Assembly: GCA_030610725.1 (NCBI GenBank)
Contig: JAUWRE010000015.1
Span: 1 to 10,486 of the forward strand
Reading direction: 5' to 3'
DNA from: Candidatus Aerophobota bacterium
Lineage (GTDB): Bacteria > Aerophobota > Aerophobia > Aerophobales > AE-B3A
Length of the DNA stretch: 10,486 bases
Shown here: positions 1-5,921 of the stretch, in pieces
How the letters are laid out: every line of letters starts with the position of its first letter
Numbering within the stretch: position 1 is the first letter of the stretch
The notes under the pieces: model-generated
What the model was told of the DNA's origin: nothing
Databases searched by the model: none
The model's input: only the letters and a program-made list of their open reading frames with translations
Position numbers and translations under genes: made by a program

Positions 1-2
1 GG

Positions 3-284
3 ATGGGACGTTCAAAGAAGAAAGGTTTTTATGTTGAGCCCTCTTTATTAAAGAAGATAGAAAAAATGAAGAAAGGCAAAAAGGAATCTATTAAAACTTG
101 GTCGCGCCGGTCTATGATTACACCTGATTTTGTAGGTTATACCTTCGCTGTCCATAATGGAAAAGACTTTCGTAATGTCTATATTACTGAAGATATGGTT
201 GGACATCGATTAGGCGAATTTTCTCCTACACGTAAATTCGGTCGTCATGGAGCGCATACAAAGAGGACTATAACAGTAAAATAA
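3..284 (+). CDS. rpsS: 30S ribosomal protein S19
   Basis: S19 belongs to the 30S head, where it contacts S13 and 16S rRNA near the A site. The 93-residue product has the family's full length and its hallmarks. These are the basic start [13 protein letters not shown], the central IKTWSRRS (about residues 30-37), [14 protein letters not shown] (43-56), and the C-terminal [19 protein letters not shown] (67-85). The ATG at 3 matches the usual N-terminus, so the gene is complete, although its ribosome binding site is cut off by the window edge. As in most bacteria it would follow rplB and precede rplV. Here, however, a 207-nt gap filled by repeat element E1 separates it from rplV, instead of the usual short spacer. 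Identification is very secure. Confidence 0.97.
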   Translation: MGRSKKKGFYVEPSLLKKIEKMKKGKKESIKTWSRRSMITPDFVGYTFAVHNGKDFRNVYITEDMVGHRLGEFSPTRKFGRHGAHTKRTITVK

Positions 285-491
285 TATCTCGTTGCTCGTT
301 GCTCGTTGCTAGTCGCTCGCAGGAAAGGAACAAACAAGTCACGAGGAAGGATGAACTCTGATGTTCGGGTCTCGAAGGTTCGAGAAGCAGAAATTCCTCT
401 TTTTTTATCTAAAGACAGAATATTGCGCGTAGAACTGCTTTTTACGAGCAACTAGCAACGAGCAACTAGCGACGAAACATGGGGTTTATTA
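285..491 (+). repeat. Inverted-repeat element E1 with heptad-array arms (rpsS-rplV gap)
   Basis: The left arm at 289-319 and right arm at 445-475 are 31 nt each and complementary at 28 positions. One of the three mismatches would be a G-U wobble in RNA. Each arm is four tandem 7-mers of the type XGTYGCT; GTTGCT occurs three times forward on the left and three times reversed on the right. The left arm starts 5 nt after the rpsS stop. The right arm ends 5 nt before a GGGGT motif (481-485) that is the likely rplV ribosome binding site. The 125-nt interior holds a palindrome, CTCGAA-GG-TTCGAG (371-384), and further short complementary pairs (343-348 with 394-399; 385-390 with 435-440). I see no plausible ORF or promoter in it. 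Pairing was judged by eye, not computed. Confidence 0.85.
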
Positions 492-830
492 ATGCAAGTA
501 AGTGCAATAGCGAAATATATACGAGTATCTCCGGCAAAAGTGAGGAGAGTTGCTAATCTTATTCAGAATAAACAAGCAGAAGAAGCCATGAAAATTTTGG
601 ATTTCGTTCATTCTGACAATGCTCGAACAATAAAGAAAGTTTTGAAATCAGCTATGTCCAATGCCCAAAATAATTTTGAACTAGATTCAAAAACTCTCTA
701 CGTTAAAAAAGCTCTTGTAGACAAAGGGCCTACTTTCAAGAGAATGAAACCCAGAGCAAGAGGTAGAGCTGATTCAATAAAAAAGAGAACTTCGCATATT
801 ACTGTAATCCTTGAAGGGAGAGGGGGTTAG
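492..830 (+). CDS. rplV: 50S ribosomal protein L22
   Basis: L22 binds 23S rRNA domains and its long beta-hairpin lines the peptide exit tunnel. The 112-residue protein is of standard length. It opens with the family-typical block AIAKYIRVSPAKVRRVANLI (residues 5-24) and ends with the tunnel-loop region KGPTFKRMKPRARGRADSIKKRTSHITVILE (about 78-108). The ATG at 492 has a modest GGGGT ribosome binding site 6 nt upstream. It is the first gene after repeat element E1. Its stop codon lies 4 nt before the TTG start of rpsC, so the two are probably translationally coupled. Nothing in the sequence is truncated or unusual. Confidence 0.97.
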   Translation: MQVSAIAKYIRVSPAKVRRVANLIQNKQAEEAMKILDFVHSDNARTIKKVLKSAMSNAQNNFELDSKTLYVKKALVDKGPTFKRMKPRARGRADSIKKRTSHITVILEGRGG

Positions 831-834
831 GCAG

Positions 835-1536
835 TTGGGACAAAAGGTTAATCCGAGGGGGTTTAGGTTAGGCATAACTGAAGAGTGGAGGAGTCGGTGG
901 TATGAAGAAAAGAATTATTCCCATCATCTCCTTGAGGATTTTAGAATTCGCCAATTTCTCGAGGAAAAATTTAGGAGAGCGGGCGTCTCCAAAATCGTAA
1001 TAGAAAGAGCTGTGAATAAAATACGAATAAATGTTTTTGCTGGTCGTCCTGGCATCGCCATAGGAAAAAAAGGAGATACAATTGGGAGAGTTAAAAAGGA
1101 TCTGGACAAATTAACAGGAGATGCTAATGTTTTTTTGAATGTGCAAGAAATAACTCAGCCAGATCTAGATGCTAAACTAGTAGCGGACAAAATAGCCTTT
1201 CAGTTGCAGAGAAAGACGGGGACAAAGAGAATTGTAAGAGAGGCTATTACGCGCGTTATGGCTGCAGGTGCAGAGGGAGTCAGGATTACTTGCAAAGGCA
1301 GAATTGCTGGAGCAGAAATTGCCAGGAAGGAATGGATGAAAGAAGGAAGAATTCCTTTGCACACCTTAAGGGCTAAAATTGATTACGGATGTGCTACTTC
1401 TCACACAAGCTATGGATGTATTGGAATAAAAGTTTGGATATACACGGGAGAAGTTTTACCTACTTTGCCCGAGGAGAAATTTGATAATGAGACTTCAGCC
1501 GAAAAGAGTAAAATACAGAAAAGTTCAGAAGGGTAA
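835..1536 (+). CDS. rpsC: 30S ribosomal protein S3
   Basis: S3 sits at the mRNA entry channel of the 30S subunit and takes part in helicase activity. I place the start at TTG 835, which gives LGQKVNPRGFRLG, the universal S3 N-terminus. A purine-rich site (GGAGAGGGGG, 817-826) lies 8 nt upstream. An in-frame TTG at 811 would add eight residues without family support. The product is 233 residues. The type II KH domain has its GxxG loop as GKKG at residues 77-80, within GRPGIAIGKKGDTI, and the C-terminal domain runs through RAKIDYG...GIKVWIYTGEVL (179-208). The hydrophilic tail (about 218-233) is encoded in a 50-nt overlap with rplP in another frame, so it is probably dispensable sequence read over the L16 start. 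Confidence 0.96.
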   Translation: MGQKVNPRGFRLGITEEWRSRWYEEKNYSHHLLEDFRIRQFLEEKFRRAGVSKIVIERAVNKIRINVFAGRPGIAIGKKGDTIGRVKKDLDKLTGDANVFLNVQEITQPDLDAKLVADKIAFQLQRKTGTKRIVREAITRVMAAGAEGVRITCKGRIAGAEIARKEWMKEGRIPLHTLRAKIDYGCATSHTSYGCIGIKVWIYTGEVLPTLPEEKFDNETSAEKSKIQKSSEG

Positions 1537-1906
1537 GTTAAGAGGTAGGGCCACACGTGGAACAAAGTTGAACTTCGGAGAATACGGTTTAATGGCCCAA
1601 GAAACCAAGTTGGTCACTGCTAGCCAGATAGAGGCAACTAGAGTTACCATAGTTCGCTCTGTAGGACACGAGGGCCGTCTTTGGATCAGGATTTTTCCTT
1701 ATAAAGTAATGACCAGGAAGCCTCTGGAGACTCGTATGGGCAAAGGTAAAGGAGAACCTGACCATTGGGTAGCACCGGTTAAGGCAGGAAGGATTTTGTT
1801 TGAGTTAGGAGGAATAGGAGAGAGAAGAGCAAAGGAGGCTTTCCGATTGGCTTCTCGTAAACTTCCTCTTAAAACCAGAATTATTTCCTCTGAATTATGG
1901 AGGTAG
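1487..1906 (+). CDS. rplP: 50S ribosomal protein L16
   Basis: L16 is a 50S protein near the A-site tRNA and central protuberance, needed for late subunit assembly. The ATG at 1487 gives MRLQPKRVKYRKVQKG, the expected N-terminus, with GAGGAG at 1471-1476 ten nt upstream. The 139-residue product has normal length. Landmarks are RGTKLNFGEYGL (about 24-35), LWIRIFPYKVMTRKP (65-79), the ETRMGKGKGEP loop, and GRILFELGG near residue 103. The start lies inside rpsC, giving a 50-nt out-of-phase overlap, which is longer than the usual few-base overlap at this junction. The rplP stop at 1904-1906 follows directly on the GGAGG that serves rpmC, which suggests strong coupling to the next gene. Confidence 0.97.
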   Translation: MRLQPKRVKYRKVQKGKLRGRATRGTKLNFGEYGLMAQETKLVTASQIEATRVTIVRSVGHEGRLWIRIFPYKVMTRKPLETRMGKGKGEPDHWVAPVKAGRILFELGGIGERRAKEAFRLASRKLPLKTRIISSELWR

Positions 1907-1908
1907 TT

Positions 1909-2121
1909 ATGAAAATAGAAGAGTTAAGGGATTTATCCAGAGAGGAACTGCAGGAGCATCTTAAGAGTGCTCAAGGTAAATTATTTAGTTTGAAGATAGA
2001 GGCAGCTCAGGGAAGGGAAGCAAATTCTTCTAATATTAAAGAAGCAAAAATAACAATATCTAGAATAAAGACTGTCCTACGCAAAAGGGAATTAGAGAAG
2101 GGAGGAAAGTTTGAGCAATAG
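1909..2121 (+). CDS. rpmC: 50S ribosomal protein L29
   Basis: L29 is a small, two-helix coiled-coil protein of the 50S subunit next to the exit tunnel, where trigger factor and SRP dock with L23. I chose ATG 1909, which gives MKIEELRDLSREEL, the family-typical start. A perfect GGAGG (1899-1903) sits 5 nt upstream, inside the last codons of rplP; the earlier in-frame ATG at 1897 would have no such site. The 70-residue protein shows the expected pattern: an acidic helix, LFSLKIEAAQGREANSSNIKEAK, then a basic helix ISRIKTVLRKRELE. It overlaps the TTG start of rpsQ by 11 nt. The assignment rests on pattern and position and is secure. Confidence 0.95.
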   Translation: MKIEELRDLSREELQEHLKSAQGKLFSLKIEAAQGREANSSNIKEAKITISRIKTVLRKRELEKGGKFEQ

Positions 2122-2374
2122 AGCAAAAGAGAGGACGGGGAAAGTGGTAAGTGATAAAATGGATAAGACAGTAGTAGTGCTTATCAAACGTGAATTTGCT
2201 CATCCTATGTATAAGAAAAAAATAGTAAGAAGCAAAAGAGTAAAGGTTCATGATGAGCTTGATAAATGTCGTAAAGGTGACATAATAACAATAAGAGAGG
2301 GTAGACCCTTAAGCAAGGGAAAATGCTGGCGAGTAACTAAGATTTTAAGATCAGAAGAAAAAGAAAACGCATAG
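2111..2374 (+). CDS. rpsQ: 30S ribosomal protein S17
   Basis: S17 is a primary 16S rRNA-binding protein with an OB fold, important early in 30S assembly. The gene starts at TTG 2111, with a strong GGAGG at 2101-2105 only 5 nt upstream, and overlaps the end of rpmC by 11 nt. The 87-residue product carries the family signature: RTGKVVSDKMDKTVVVLIKREFAHPMYKKKIVRSKRVKVHDE (about 8-49), followed by GDIITIREGRPLSKGKCWRV (56-75). The short Lys/Glu-rich tail is ordinary. A 46-nt spacer follows before rplN. It contains a weak 4-bp stem followed by five Ts (about 2373-2400), too feeble to call a terminator. Confidence 0.96.
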   Translation: MSNRAKERTGKVVSDKMDKTVVVLIKREFAHPMYKKKIVRSKRVKVHDELDKCRKGDIITIREGRPLSKGKCWRVTKILRSEEKENA

Positions 2375-2420
2375 CCCTGGATGCTATAGGCTGGCTTTTT
2401 AGTAAAGAAGAGGAGATAGG

Positions 2421-2789
2421 ATGATTCAACGTGAAACTGAGCTCGTGGTGGCAGATAACACAGGAGCAAAGAAAATAAAATGCATAGGAGTGCCAGGAGG
2501 GTCAGCACGTCGTTATGCGCGATTAGGCGATGTGATAGTAGCTTCAGTGAAGAAGACTGTTCCTAATAGTGAAATAAAAAAAGGTGAAGTAGTCAAAGCA
2601 GTAGTGGTAAGGACTAGAAAATCTTCGCGAAGAAAAGATGGCTCGTATATAAGTTTTGATGAGAATGCAGGAGTACTAATCGATGCTGCTGGAAATCCGA
2701 GAGGGACAAGGATTTTCGGTCCAGTGACCCGGGAATTAAGAGAGAAAAATTTTATGAAGATAATCTCTCTGGCACCGGAAGTAGTTTAA
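2421..2789 (+). CDS. rplN: 50S ribosomal protein L14
   Basis: L14 lies at the subunit interface of the 50S and forms bridges to 16S rRNA. The 122-residue product has exactly the family length. The order is [22 protein letters not shown] (1-22), [19 protein letters not shown] (26-44), [11 protein letters not shown], then the conserved [16 protein letters not shown] and [28 protein letters not shown] at the end. ATG 2421 has AGGAG at 2411-2415, 5 nt upstream. In E. coli rplN opens the spc operon; here it follows rpsQ after only 46 nt, so it may be cotranscribed with the S10 block. Repeat element E2 begins 5 nt after its stop codon. Confidence 0.97.
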   Translation: MIQRETELVVADNTGAKKIKCIGVPGGSARRYARLGDVIVASVKKTVPNSEIKKGEVVKAVVVRTRKSSRRKDGSYISFDENAGVLIDAAGNPRGTRIFGPVTRELREKNFMKIISLAPEVV

Positions 2790-2974
2790 GAGCCGTCGCT
2801 AGTTGCTCGTTGCTCGTATCTAGCAAAAAGACCAAAATACACAATGCCATACTATTCACAGGACACAGTTTATCATTTGCAATTTTGGAGCGTCGAAGGT
2901 TTTGGAATTAGGCTATACTTTTTCTTTTCGAGCGACAAGCAACCAGCAACGAGCGACGAAAACTAAGGGGTGAA
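2790..2974 (+). repeat. Inverted-repeat element E2 with heptad-array arms (rplN-rplX gap)
   Basis: The left arm at 2794-2821 and right arm at 2931-2958 are 28 nt each and match at about 23 positions when one is reverse-complemented. Both are four heptads. The left reads CGTCGCT, AGTTGCT, CGTTGCT, CGTATCT; the right, reverse-complemented, reads CGTCGCT, CGTTGCT, GGTTGCT, TGTCGCT. Three of the five mismatches fall on the first, variable base of a heptad. This arm mixes GTTGCT and GTATCT words, which links the two arm types seen elsewhere. The left arm starts 5 nt after the rplN stop. The right arm ends 6 nt before AAGGGG (2965-2970), the probable rplX ribosome binding site. The AT-rich interior (about 110 nt) has no plausible ORF. 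Confidence 0.8.
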
Positions 2975-3304
2975 GTGGTGCTTAAAATAAAGACAGGTGA
3001 TGAAGTAGTAGTTATTTCTGGCAAAGACAAAGGAAGACGGGGTAAGGTGACTTCTGTAGTTCCTGGAAAGAATAAGTTAATGGTGGAACATATTAATATT
3101 ACCAAGAAGCATATCAGACCTACTCGGAAAGGGCAGCAAAGTGGAATAGTGGAGAGGGAAGCCCTTCTTTCTATTAGTAAAGTAATGCTAATATGTTCAC
3201 GTTGTGGAAAGAAGAGTAGGGTAGGAATAAAACTTCTAAAGCAGGGAACGGATGAAAGGGGAAAGCTGAGGTTTTGTAAAAAATGTGGAGAGGTAATTGA
3301 TTAG
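2975..3304 (+). CDS. rplX: 50S ribosomal protein L24, zinc-ribbon form
   Basis: L24 starts 50S assembly by binding the 5' part of 23S rRNA. The N-terminal KOW/SH3-like domain is clear: KIKTGDEVVVISGKDKGRRGKV (about 4-25), then VEHINITKKHIRP. The 109-residue product ends in MLICSRCGKKS...RFCKKCGEVID, with cysteines at 74, 77, 101 and 104 spaced as a zinc ribbon. Many bacterial L24 proteins have lost these cysteines; this one keeps all four. Two adjacent GTG codons (2975, 2978) are possible starts behind AAGGGG at 2965-2970. I use the first, since MVLKIK is a common L24 beginning, but the second cannot be excluded. It is the first gene after repeat element E2. Confidence 0.95.
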   Translation: MVLKIKTGDEVVVISGKDKGRRGKVTSVVPGKNKLMVEHINITKKHIRPTRKGQQSGIVEREALLSISKVMLICSRCGKKSRVGIKLLKQGTDERGKLRFCKKCGEVID

Positions 3305-3318
3305 AAAGGAAAAGAGCA

Positions 3319-3864
3319 TTGGCTAGACTTAAGGAAATTTATGAAAAAGAAATTATTCCCTCAATGATGAAAAAGTTTGGTTATAAGAATTCTATGATGG
3401 TCCCTCGAGTTAAGAAGGTCTGTCTTAATATGGGAGTAGGTAGTGCTAAAAATGATCCTAAGACACTTGAATCAGCCAAGAAAAGCCTGGCTTTGATTAG
3501 TGGCCAGCAACCTGTGGTCACCAGGGCAAAAAGGTCTATTGCTGGTTTTAATCTAAGGCAAGATACTCCTATAGGTTGTAAGGTTACTATGCGGGGATAT
3601 AGAATGTATGAATTCCTGGATAGACTATTTAATCTAGCTATTCCCAGGATTAAGGACTTTCAAGGAATATCTCTTGACCAATTTGATAATAGAGGTAATT
3701 TTACCCTGGGTTTAACAGAACAGTTAGTCTTTCCGGAGATCTCTTATGACGAGGTAGGAGTAATTTATGGTTTATCTGTGGCTATAGTTACCACAGCTGG
3801 AAATGATGAGGAAGCCAGGGAATTACTTACTTCCTTAGGGCTACCTTTCAAAGACCGTATCTAG
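3319..3864 (+). CDS. rplE: 50S ribosomal protein L5
   Basis: L5 binds 5S rRNA in the central protuberance and contacts P-site tRNA. The start is TTG 3319, giving ARLKEIYEKEIIPSMMKKFGYKN after the initiator, with AAGGA (3306-3310) 8 nt upstream. The 181-residue length is normal. Core motifs are present: VPRVKKVCLNMGVG (about 28-41), TRAKRSIAGFNLRQDTPIGCKVTMRG (68-93), DRLFNLAIPRIKDFQGI and FTLGLTEQLVFPEI. The last codons CGT ATC and the TAG stop lie inside the first two heptads of repeat element E3 (CGTATCT, AGTATCT), so the C-terminal Arg-Ile appears to be contributed by, or shared with, the repeat. The gene lies 14 nt after rplX, leaving little room for an S8-type leader site. Confidence 0.97.
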   Translation: MARLKEIYEKEIIPSMMKKFGYKNSMMVPRVKKVCLNMGVGSAKNDPKTLESAKKSLALISGQQPVVTRAKRSIAGFNLRQDTPIGCKVTMRGYRMYEFLDRLFNLAIPRIKDFQGISLDQFDNRGNFTLGLTEQLVFPEISYDEVGVIYGLSVAIVTTAGNDEEARELLTSLGLPFKDRI

Positions 3865-4009
3865 TATCTCGTATCTGGTGAATCGGAAAGAAAGAAAAAA
3901 GAGTCTAAGTTCTGGATACTCGTAAAAGAAGAGAGCCAAATAACGAGGGACAAAACGAGTATCGAGCATCAAGATATGAGATACGGATTTAACCAGAAAG
4001 AGGAAAAAA
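3865..4009 (+). repeat. Inverted-repeat element E3, GTATCT heptads (rplE-rpsN gap)
   Basis: This is the most degenerate copy. Its left arm starts inside rplE: heptads CGTATCT, AGTATCT, CGTATCT, GGTGAAT occupy 3856-3883. The well-paired part is 3855-3869 with 3972-3986 (13 of 15 positions). The match then weakens through 3883 and 3958, although words such as GAGTATCGAGCATC on the right still show the 7-nt beat. The rplE stop codon TAG (3862-3864) is part of the arm. The interior is purine-rich (Gly/Glu/Lys-like codons but no start or credible ORF). The right arm ends 13 nt before the GAGGA that serves rpsN. Lower confidence than E1, E5 and E7, because pairing beyond two heptads is poor. Confidence 0.65.
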
Positions 4010-4195
4010 ATGGCGAAGAAGGCTTTAATAGAGAAGAGTAAGAGGAAACCAAAATTTGATGTTCGTGCTCGTAACAGATGTCAGATTTGTGGACGGCCCA
4101 GAGGCTATATCAGAAAATTTGCTTTATGTAGAATTTGTTTTCGAGAACTAGTTCATGAGGGAGTAGTACCTGGGGTAAAAAAAGCCAGCTGGTAA
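4010..4195 (+). CDS. rpsN: 30S ribosomal protein S14 type Z (zinc-binding)
   Basis: S14 is a small 30S head protein near S3 and S10, needed late in assembly. The 61-residue length and the four cysteines C24-x2-C27 and C40-x2-C43 mark the short zinc-binding form, also named rpsZ, as opposed to the ~100-residue zinc-free form. The sequence around them, [33 protein letters not shown], is typical, and the protein ends in the expected KKASW. ATG 4010 follows GAGGA (4000-4004) by 5 nt. Unusually, the gene stands alone between two repeat elements (E3 before, E4 after), whereas it normally lies a few bases from rplE and rpsH. Confidence 0.97.
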   Translation: MAKKALIEKSKRKPKFDVRARNRCQICGRPRGYIRKFALCRICFRELVHEGVVPGVKKASW

Positions 4196-4408
4196 AAAGA
4201 TAGCGTTTAGCGGATAGCGCATAGGGAAAACATAAAACCATAGGGGATAATTCAGAGACTTTAATCAATGAACAATGAGAAAGTAAATTTTTGAATTTTG
4301 AATTGTAGTTTTTCGCTTTAATGATTTATCCTATACGCTAAACGTTACCCGCTATACGTTAGAAATGAATTATCTTGAAATATTCCTGGCTAAAAAAAGA
4401 GGAGGAAA
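4196..4408 (+). repeat. Inverted-repeat element E4, TAGCGNN heptads (rpsN-rpsH gap)
   Basis: The arms use a different 7-mer. The left arm at 4201-4225 reads TAGCGTT, TAGCGGA, TAGCGCA, TAGG. The right arm at 4330-4361, reverse-complemented, reads TAACGTA, TAGCGGG, TAACGTT, TAGCGTA, TAGG. The best alignment pairs 4201-4225 with 4330-4354 at 19 of 25 positions, and most mismatches lie on the last two bases of heptads. The left arm starts 5 nt after the rpsN stop. The right arm ends about 40 nt before the rpsH Shine-Dalgarno, further than in other copies. Part of the AT-rich interior (4296-4319) matches E7 (10254-10277) at 21 of 24 positions in the same orientation, so E4 belongs to the same family despite its different arm word. 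Confidence 0.7.
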
Positions 4409-4807
4409 ATGCTTACCGATCCAATTGCTGATTTACTAACTCGAATTAGAAACGCTGTTACGCTTTCTAAGGCTAAAGTCGAACTCCCTAATTCTAAGAT
4501 GAAGGGGGCTATATGCCTAGTTTTAAAAAAAGAAGGTTTCATCGGAGGGCATAATGTTATAAGGCAGGGGAAGAAAAAGATACTTCAGATATATTTGAAG
4601 TATTCTGAAGAGGGAGAACCCATAATTACTTATTTGGGACGAGTGAGTAAACCAGGAAGACGGGAATATATCAAGAAGGAAGACGTACCTGGGATGATAA
4701 GAGGAGGGCTGGGTATTTGTATTCTATCAACTTCCAAAGGAGTTGTTGCTAATCTAGAAGCACGTAAATTGGGAGTAGGAGGAGAGATTCTTTGTTATGT
4801 ATGGTAG
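4409..4807 (+). CDS. rpsH: 30S ribosomal protein S8
   Basis: S8 binds helix 21 of 16S rRNA and organises the 30S platform; in E. coli it also represses the spc operon. The 132-residue product begins MLTDPIADLLTRIRNA (1-16), continues with VELPNSKMKGAICLVLKKEGFI, and ends with the RNA-binding signature STSKGVVANLEARKLGVGGEILCYVW (about 107-132), so it is complete. The start ATG 4409 has an extended purine run AGAGGAGG at 4398-4405; GAGG at 4399-4402 gives a 6-nt spacer, while GGAGG at 4401-4405 would leave only 3. The gene stands alone between repeat elements E4 and E5. I see no S8-binding mimic that could be called by eye. Confidence 0.97.
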   Translation: MLTDPIADLLTRIRNAVTLSKAKVELPNSKMKGAICLVLKKEGFIGGHNVIRQGKKKILQIYLKYSEEGEPIITYLGRVSKPGRREYIKKEDVPGMIRGGLGICILSTSKGVVANLEARKLGVGGEILCYVW

Positions 4808-4989
4808 AAATTTCGTTGCTCGTTGCTAGTTGCTAGTTGCTCGAAAAGAAGGAAGAAGTATGCTCTCCAGAGGGTAAACCCTAGATGCTTGTGCCTTCTT
4901 CCCTCGGGGAGAAGGAGGGATGAGGGGGAGCACGAGATACGAGCAACCAGCGACTAGCAACGAGCAACGAATTAGAGAGGGAGTTCATT
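4808..4989 (+). repeat. Inverted-repeat element E5 with heptad-array arms (rpsH-rplF gap)
   Basis: This is the best-paired copy. The left arm at 4812-4843 and right arm at 4940-4971 are 32 nt each with only two mismatches, one at the variable first base and one at the T/C base of a heptad. GTTGCT occurs four times on the left and its reverse complement three times on the right, with one AGATAC word extending the right arm inward to 4933. The left arm starts 4 nt after the rpsH stop. The right arm ends about 4-7 nt before AGAGGGAG (4976-4983), which serves rplF. The 96-nt interior contains its own nested stem, listed separately. I see no plausible ORF. Confidence 0.88.
4861..4932 (+). other. 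Nested multi-hairpin inside element E5
   Basis: Within E5, 4861-4868 (TGCTCTCC) can pair with 4925-4932 (GGGGAGCA), eight pairs with one G-U. Inside this stem lie two further inverted repeats: AGGGT-AA-ACCCT at 4871-4882, and a 22-nt repeat at 4894-4915, CCTTCTTCCC facing GGGGAGAAGG, with one wobble pair. In RNA this would give a closed stem carrying two hairpins, all enclosed by the 32-bp outer arms. The GC-rich 4894-4925 part looks unlike the AT-rich interiors of the other copies. It may be a separate small repeat that landed inside E5. No T-tract follows, so it is not an intrinsic terminator. Confidence 0.5.
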
Positions 4990-5541
4990 ATGTCTAGAGT
5001 GGGGAGGGAACCTATTCCTATTCCAGAAAAAGTAGAAGTGACAATAGGAGAGGGCAAGATTAAGGTAAAAGGTCCTCAGGGAGAATTAGAAAGAGAAATA
5101 CCTTCTGGCTTAGAAGTGGTTGTAGAAAACAATCAGATTTTGGTTAAAAGGTTTAAAGAAGATAAACAAACCAAATCTTTGCATGGAACTATACGTAGCC
5201 TTATTTTTAATATGGCAAAGGGTGTTTCAGAGGGGTTTGAGAAGTTTCTGGAAATTGTGGGTAGAGGTTATAGAGCTACATTAGAGAACAAAACCCTATC
5301 TCTAAGTGTGGGGTATTCTCATCTTGTCAAATATATTCCTCCGGAAGATACAAAAATAGAGCTAATTAGCCCCACTTCACTCAGAATTTTTGGCTGTGAT
5401 AAGCAGAGAGTAGGGGAAATTGCGGCGGAGATTAGGTCTTTCAAGAAACCCGAACCATATAAGGGAAAAGGGATCAGGTATAAGGGAGAGGTTATAAGAC
5501 GCAAGGCAGGTAAGGCTGCACTAGCAACTAAAGGACAATAG
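4990..5541 (+). CDS. rplF: 50S ribosomal protein L6
   Basis: L6 lies near the sarcin-ricin loop and the factor-binding site of the 50S subunit. The 183-residue product shows its two repeated domains. The first begins MSRVGREPIPIPEKVEVTIGEGKIKVKGPQGEL (1-33) and runs to the KSLHGTIRSLIFNMAKGVSEGFEKFLEIVGRGYRA linker region (about 63-97). The second ends with IRSFKKPEPYKGKGIRYKGEVIRRKAGKAA (148-177), a highly conserved block. ATG 4990 is preceded by GGGAG at 4979-4983. It is the first gene after repeat element E5 and is followed by rplR after 11 nt, so these two form a translational pair. Nothing is missing. Confidence 0.97.
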   Translation: MSRVGREPIPIPEKVEVTIGEGKIKVKGPQGELEREIPSGLEVVVENNQILVKRFKEDKQTKSLHGTIRSLIFNMAKGVSEGFEKFLEIVGRGYRATLENKTLSLSVGYSHLVKYIPPEDTKIELISPTSLRIFGCDKQRVGEIAAEIRSFKKPEPYKGKGIRYKGEVIRRKAGKAALATKGQ

Positions 5542-5552
5542 AAGAATATAAA

Positions 5553-5921
5553 ATGGGCGAATATGTGAAAGATAAATACAGGCAAAGAGAGAAAAGAAGA
5601 AAAAGAGTCCGAAAGAAAATCTTTGGTACCGGGAATAGACCGAGACTATCAATTTATAAAAGCAATAGATATCTTTATCTTCAGTTGATAGATGATGAGG
5701 AAGGGAGAACATTACTTTTTCTTTCTTCATCAGGTGCTCCCTATAAAAAGGGAAACTGTGCTAAGAGTCTAGGGATAGCCAGGAAGATGGGCAAAGACTT
5801 AGCTGAACAAGCGAAGAAAAAGAAGATAGAACAGATGGTTCTTGATAGAGGTCCTTACCAATATCACGGACGAATAGAATATTTGGCAGAAGCAATACGA
5901 AAGCAGGGAATAAAGATATGA
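5553..5921 (+). CDS. rplR: 50S ribosomal protein L18
   Basis: L18 binds 5S rRNA and, with L5, anchors it in the central protuberance. The 122-residue product has the basic N-terminal tail KDKYRQREKRRKRVRKKIFGT (about 6-26), followed by RPRLSIYKSNRYLYLQLIDDEEGRTL (29-54) and the C-terminal VLDRGPYQYHGRIEYLAEAIRKQGIKI (about 96-122), all typical of the family. The ATG at 5553 lies 11 nt after rplF and has only a weak AGAAG motif upstream, so translation probably depends on coupling to rplF. Repeat element E6 begins about 15 nt after its stop codon. Confidence 0.96.
   Translation: MGEYVKDKYRQREKRRKRVRKKIFGTGNRPRLSIYKSNRYLYLQLIDDEEGRTLLFLSSSGAPYKKGNCAKSLGIARKMGKDLAEQAKKKKIEQMVLDRGPYQYHGRIEYLAEAIRKQGIKI

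Noticed and set aside
245..451. Minus-strand ORF across E1
   Set aside because: No recognisable product and poor composition. It lies antisense to the end of rpsS and to the inverted repeat, so it is a chance reading frame.
285..491. CRISPR array in the repeated GTTGCT sequence
   Set aside because: Repeats are 7 nt in direct tandem without spacers, and are reversed on the other side; no cas genes are present.
811..834. Upstream TTG start of rpsC at 811
   Set aside because: It would add eight residues inside the rplV end with no family support. TTG 835 matches the usual S3 N-terminus and has a better-spaced purine-rich site.
2373..2400. Possible terminator or attenuator between rpsQ and rplN
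   Set aside because: The stem is only AGCC with GGCT (4 bp, loop of 12-16) ahead of five Ts. This is too weak, and rplN follows with a normal ribosome binding site.
3305..3318. S8 repressor site before rplE, or S4 pseudoknot before rpsM, as in E. coli
   Set aside because: The gaps are only 14 nt (rplX-rplE) and 12 nt (rpmJ-rpsM), too short for such leader structures, and I see no convincing mimic by eye.
4291..4322. Promoter-like TTGAAT and TTTAAT boxes in the E4 interior
   Set aside because: Available spacings are about 20 or 13 nt instead of about 17, and the region is generally AT-rich.
5520..5528. ACTAGCAAC in the 3' end of rplF, like one repeat heptad
   Set aside because: A single copy inside normal L6 coding sequence with no partner arm nearby; probably chance.
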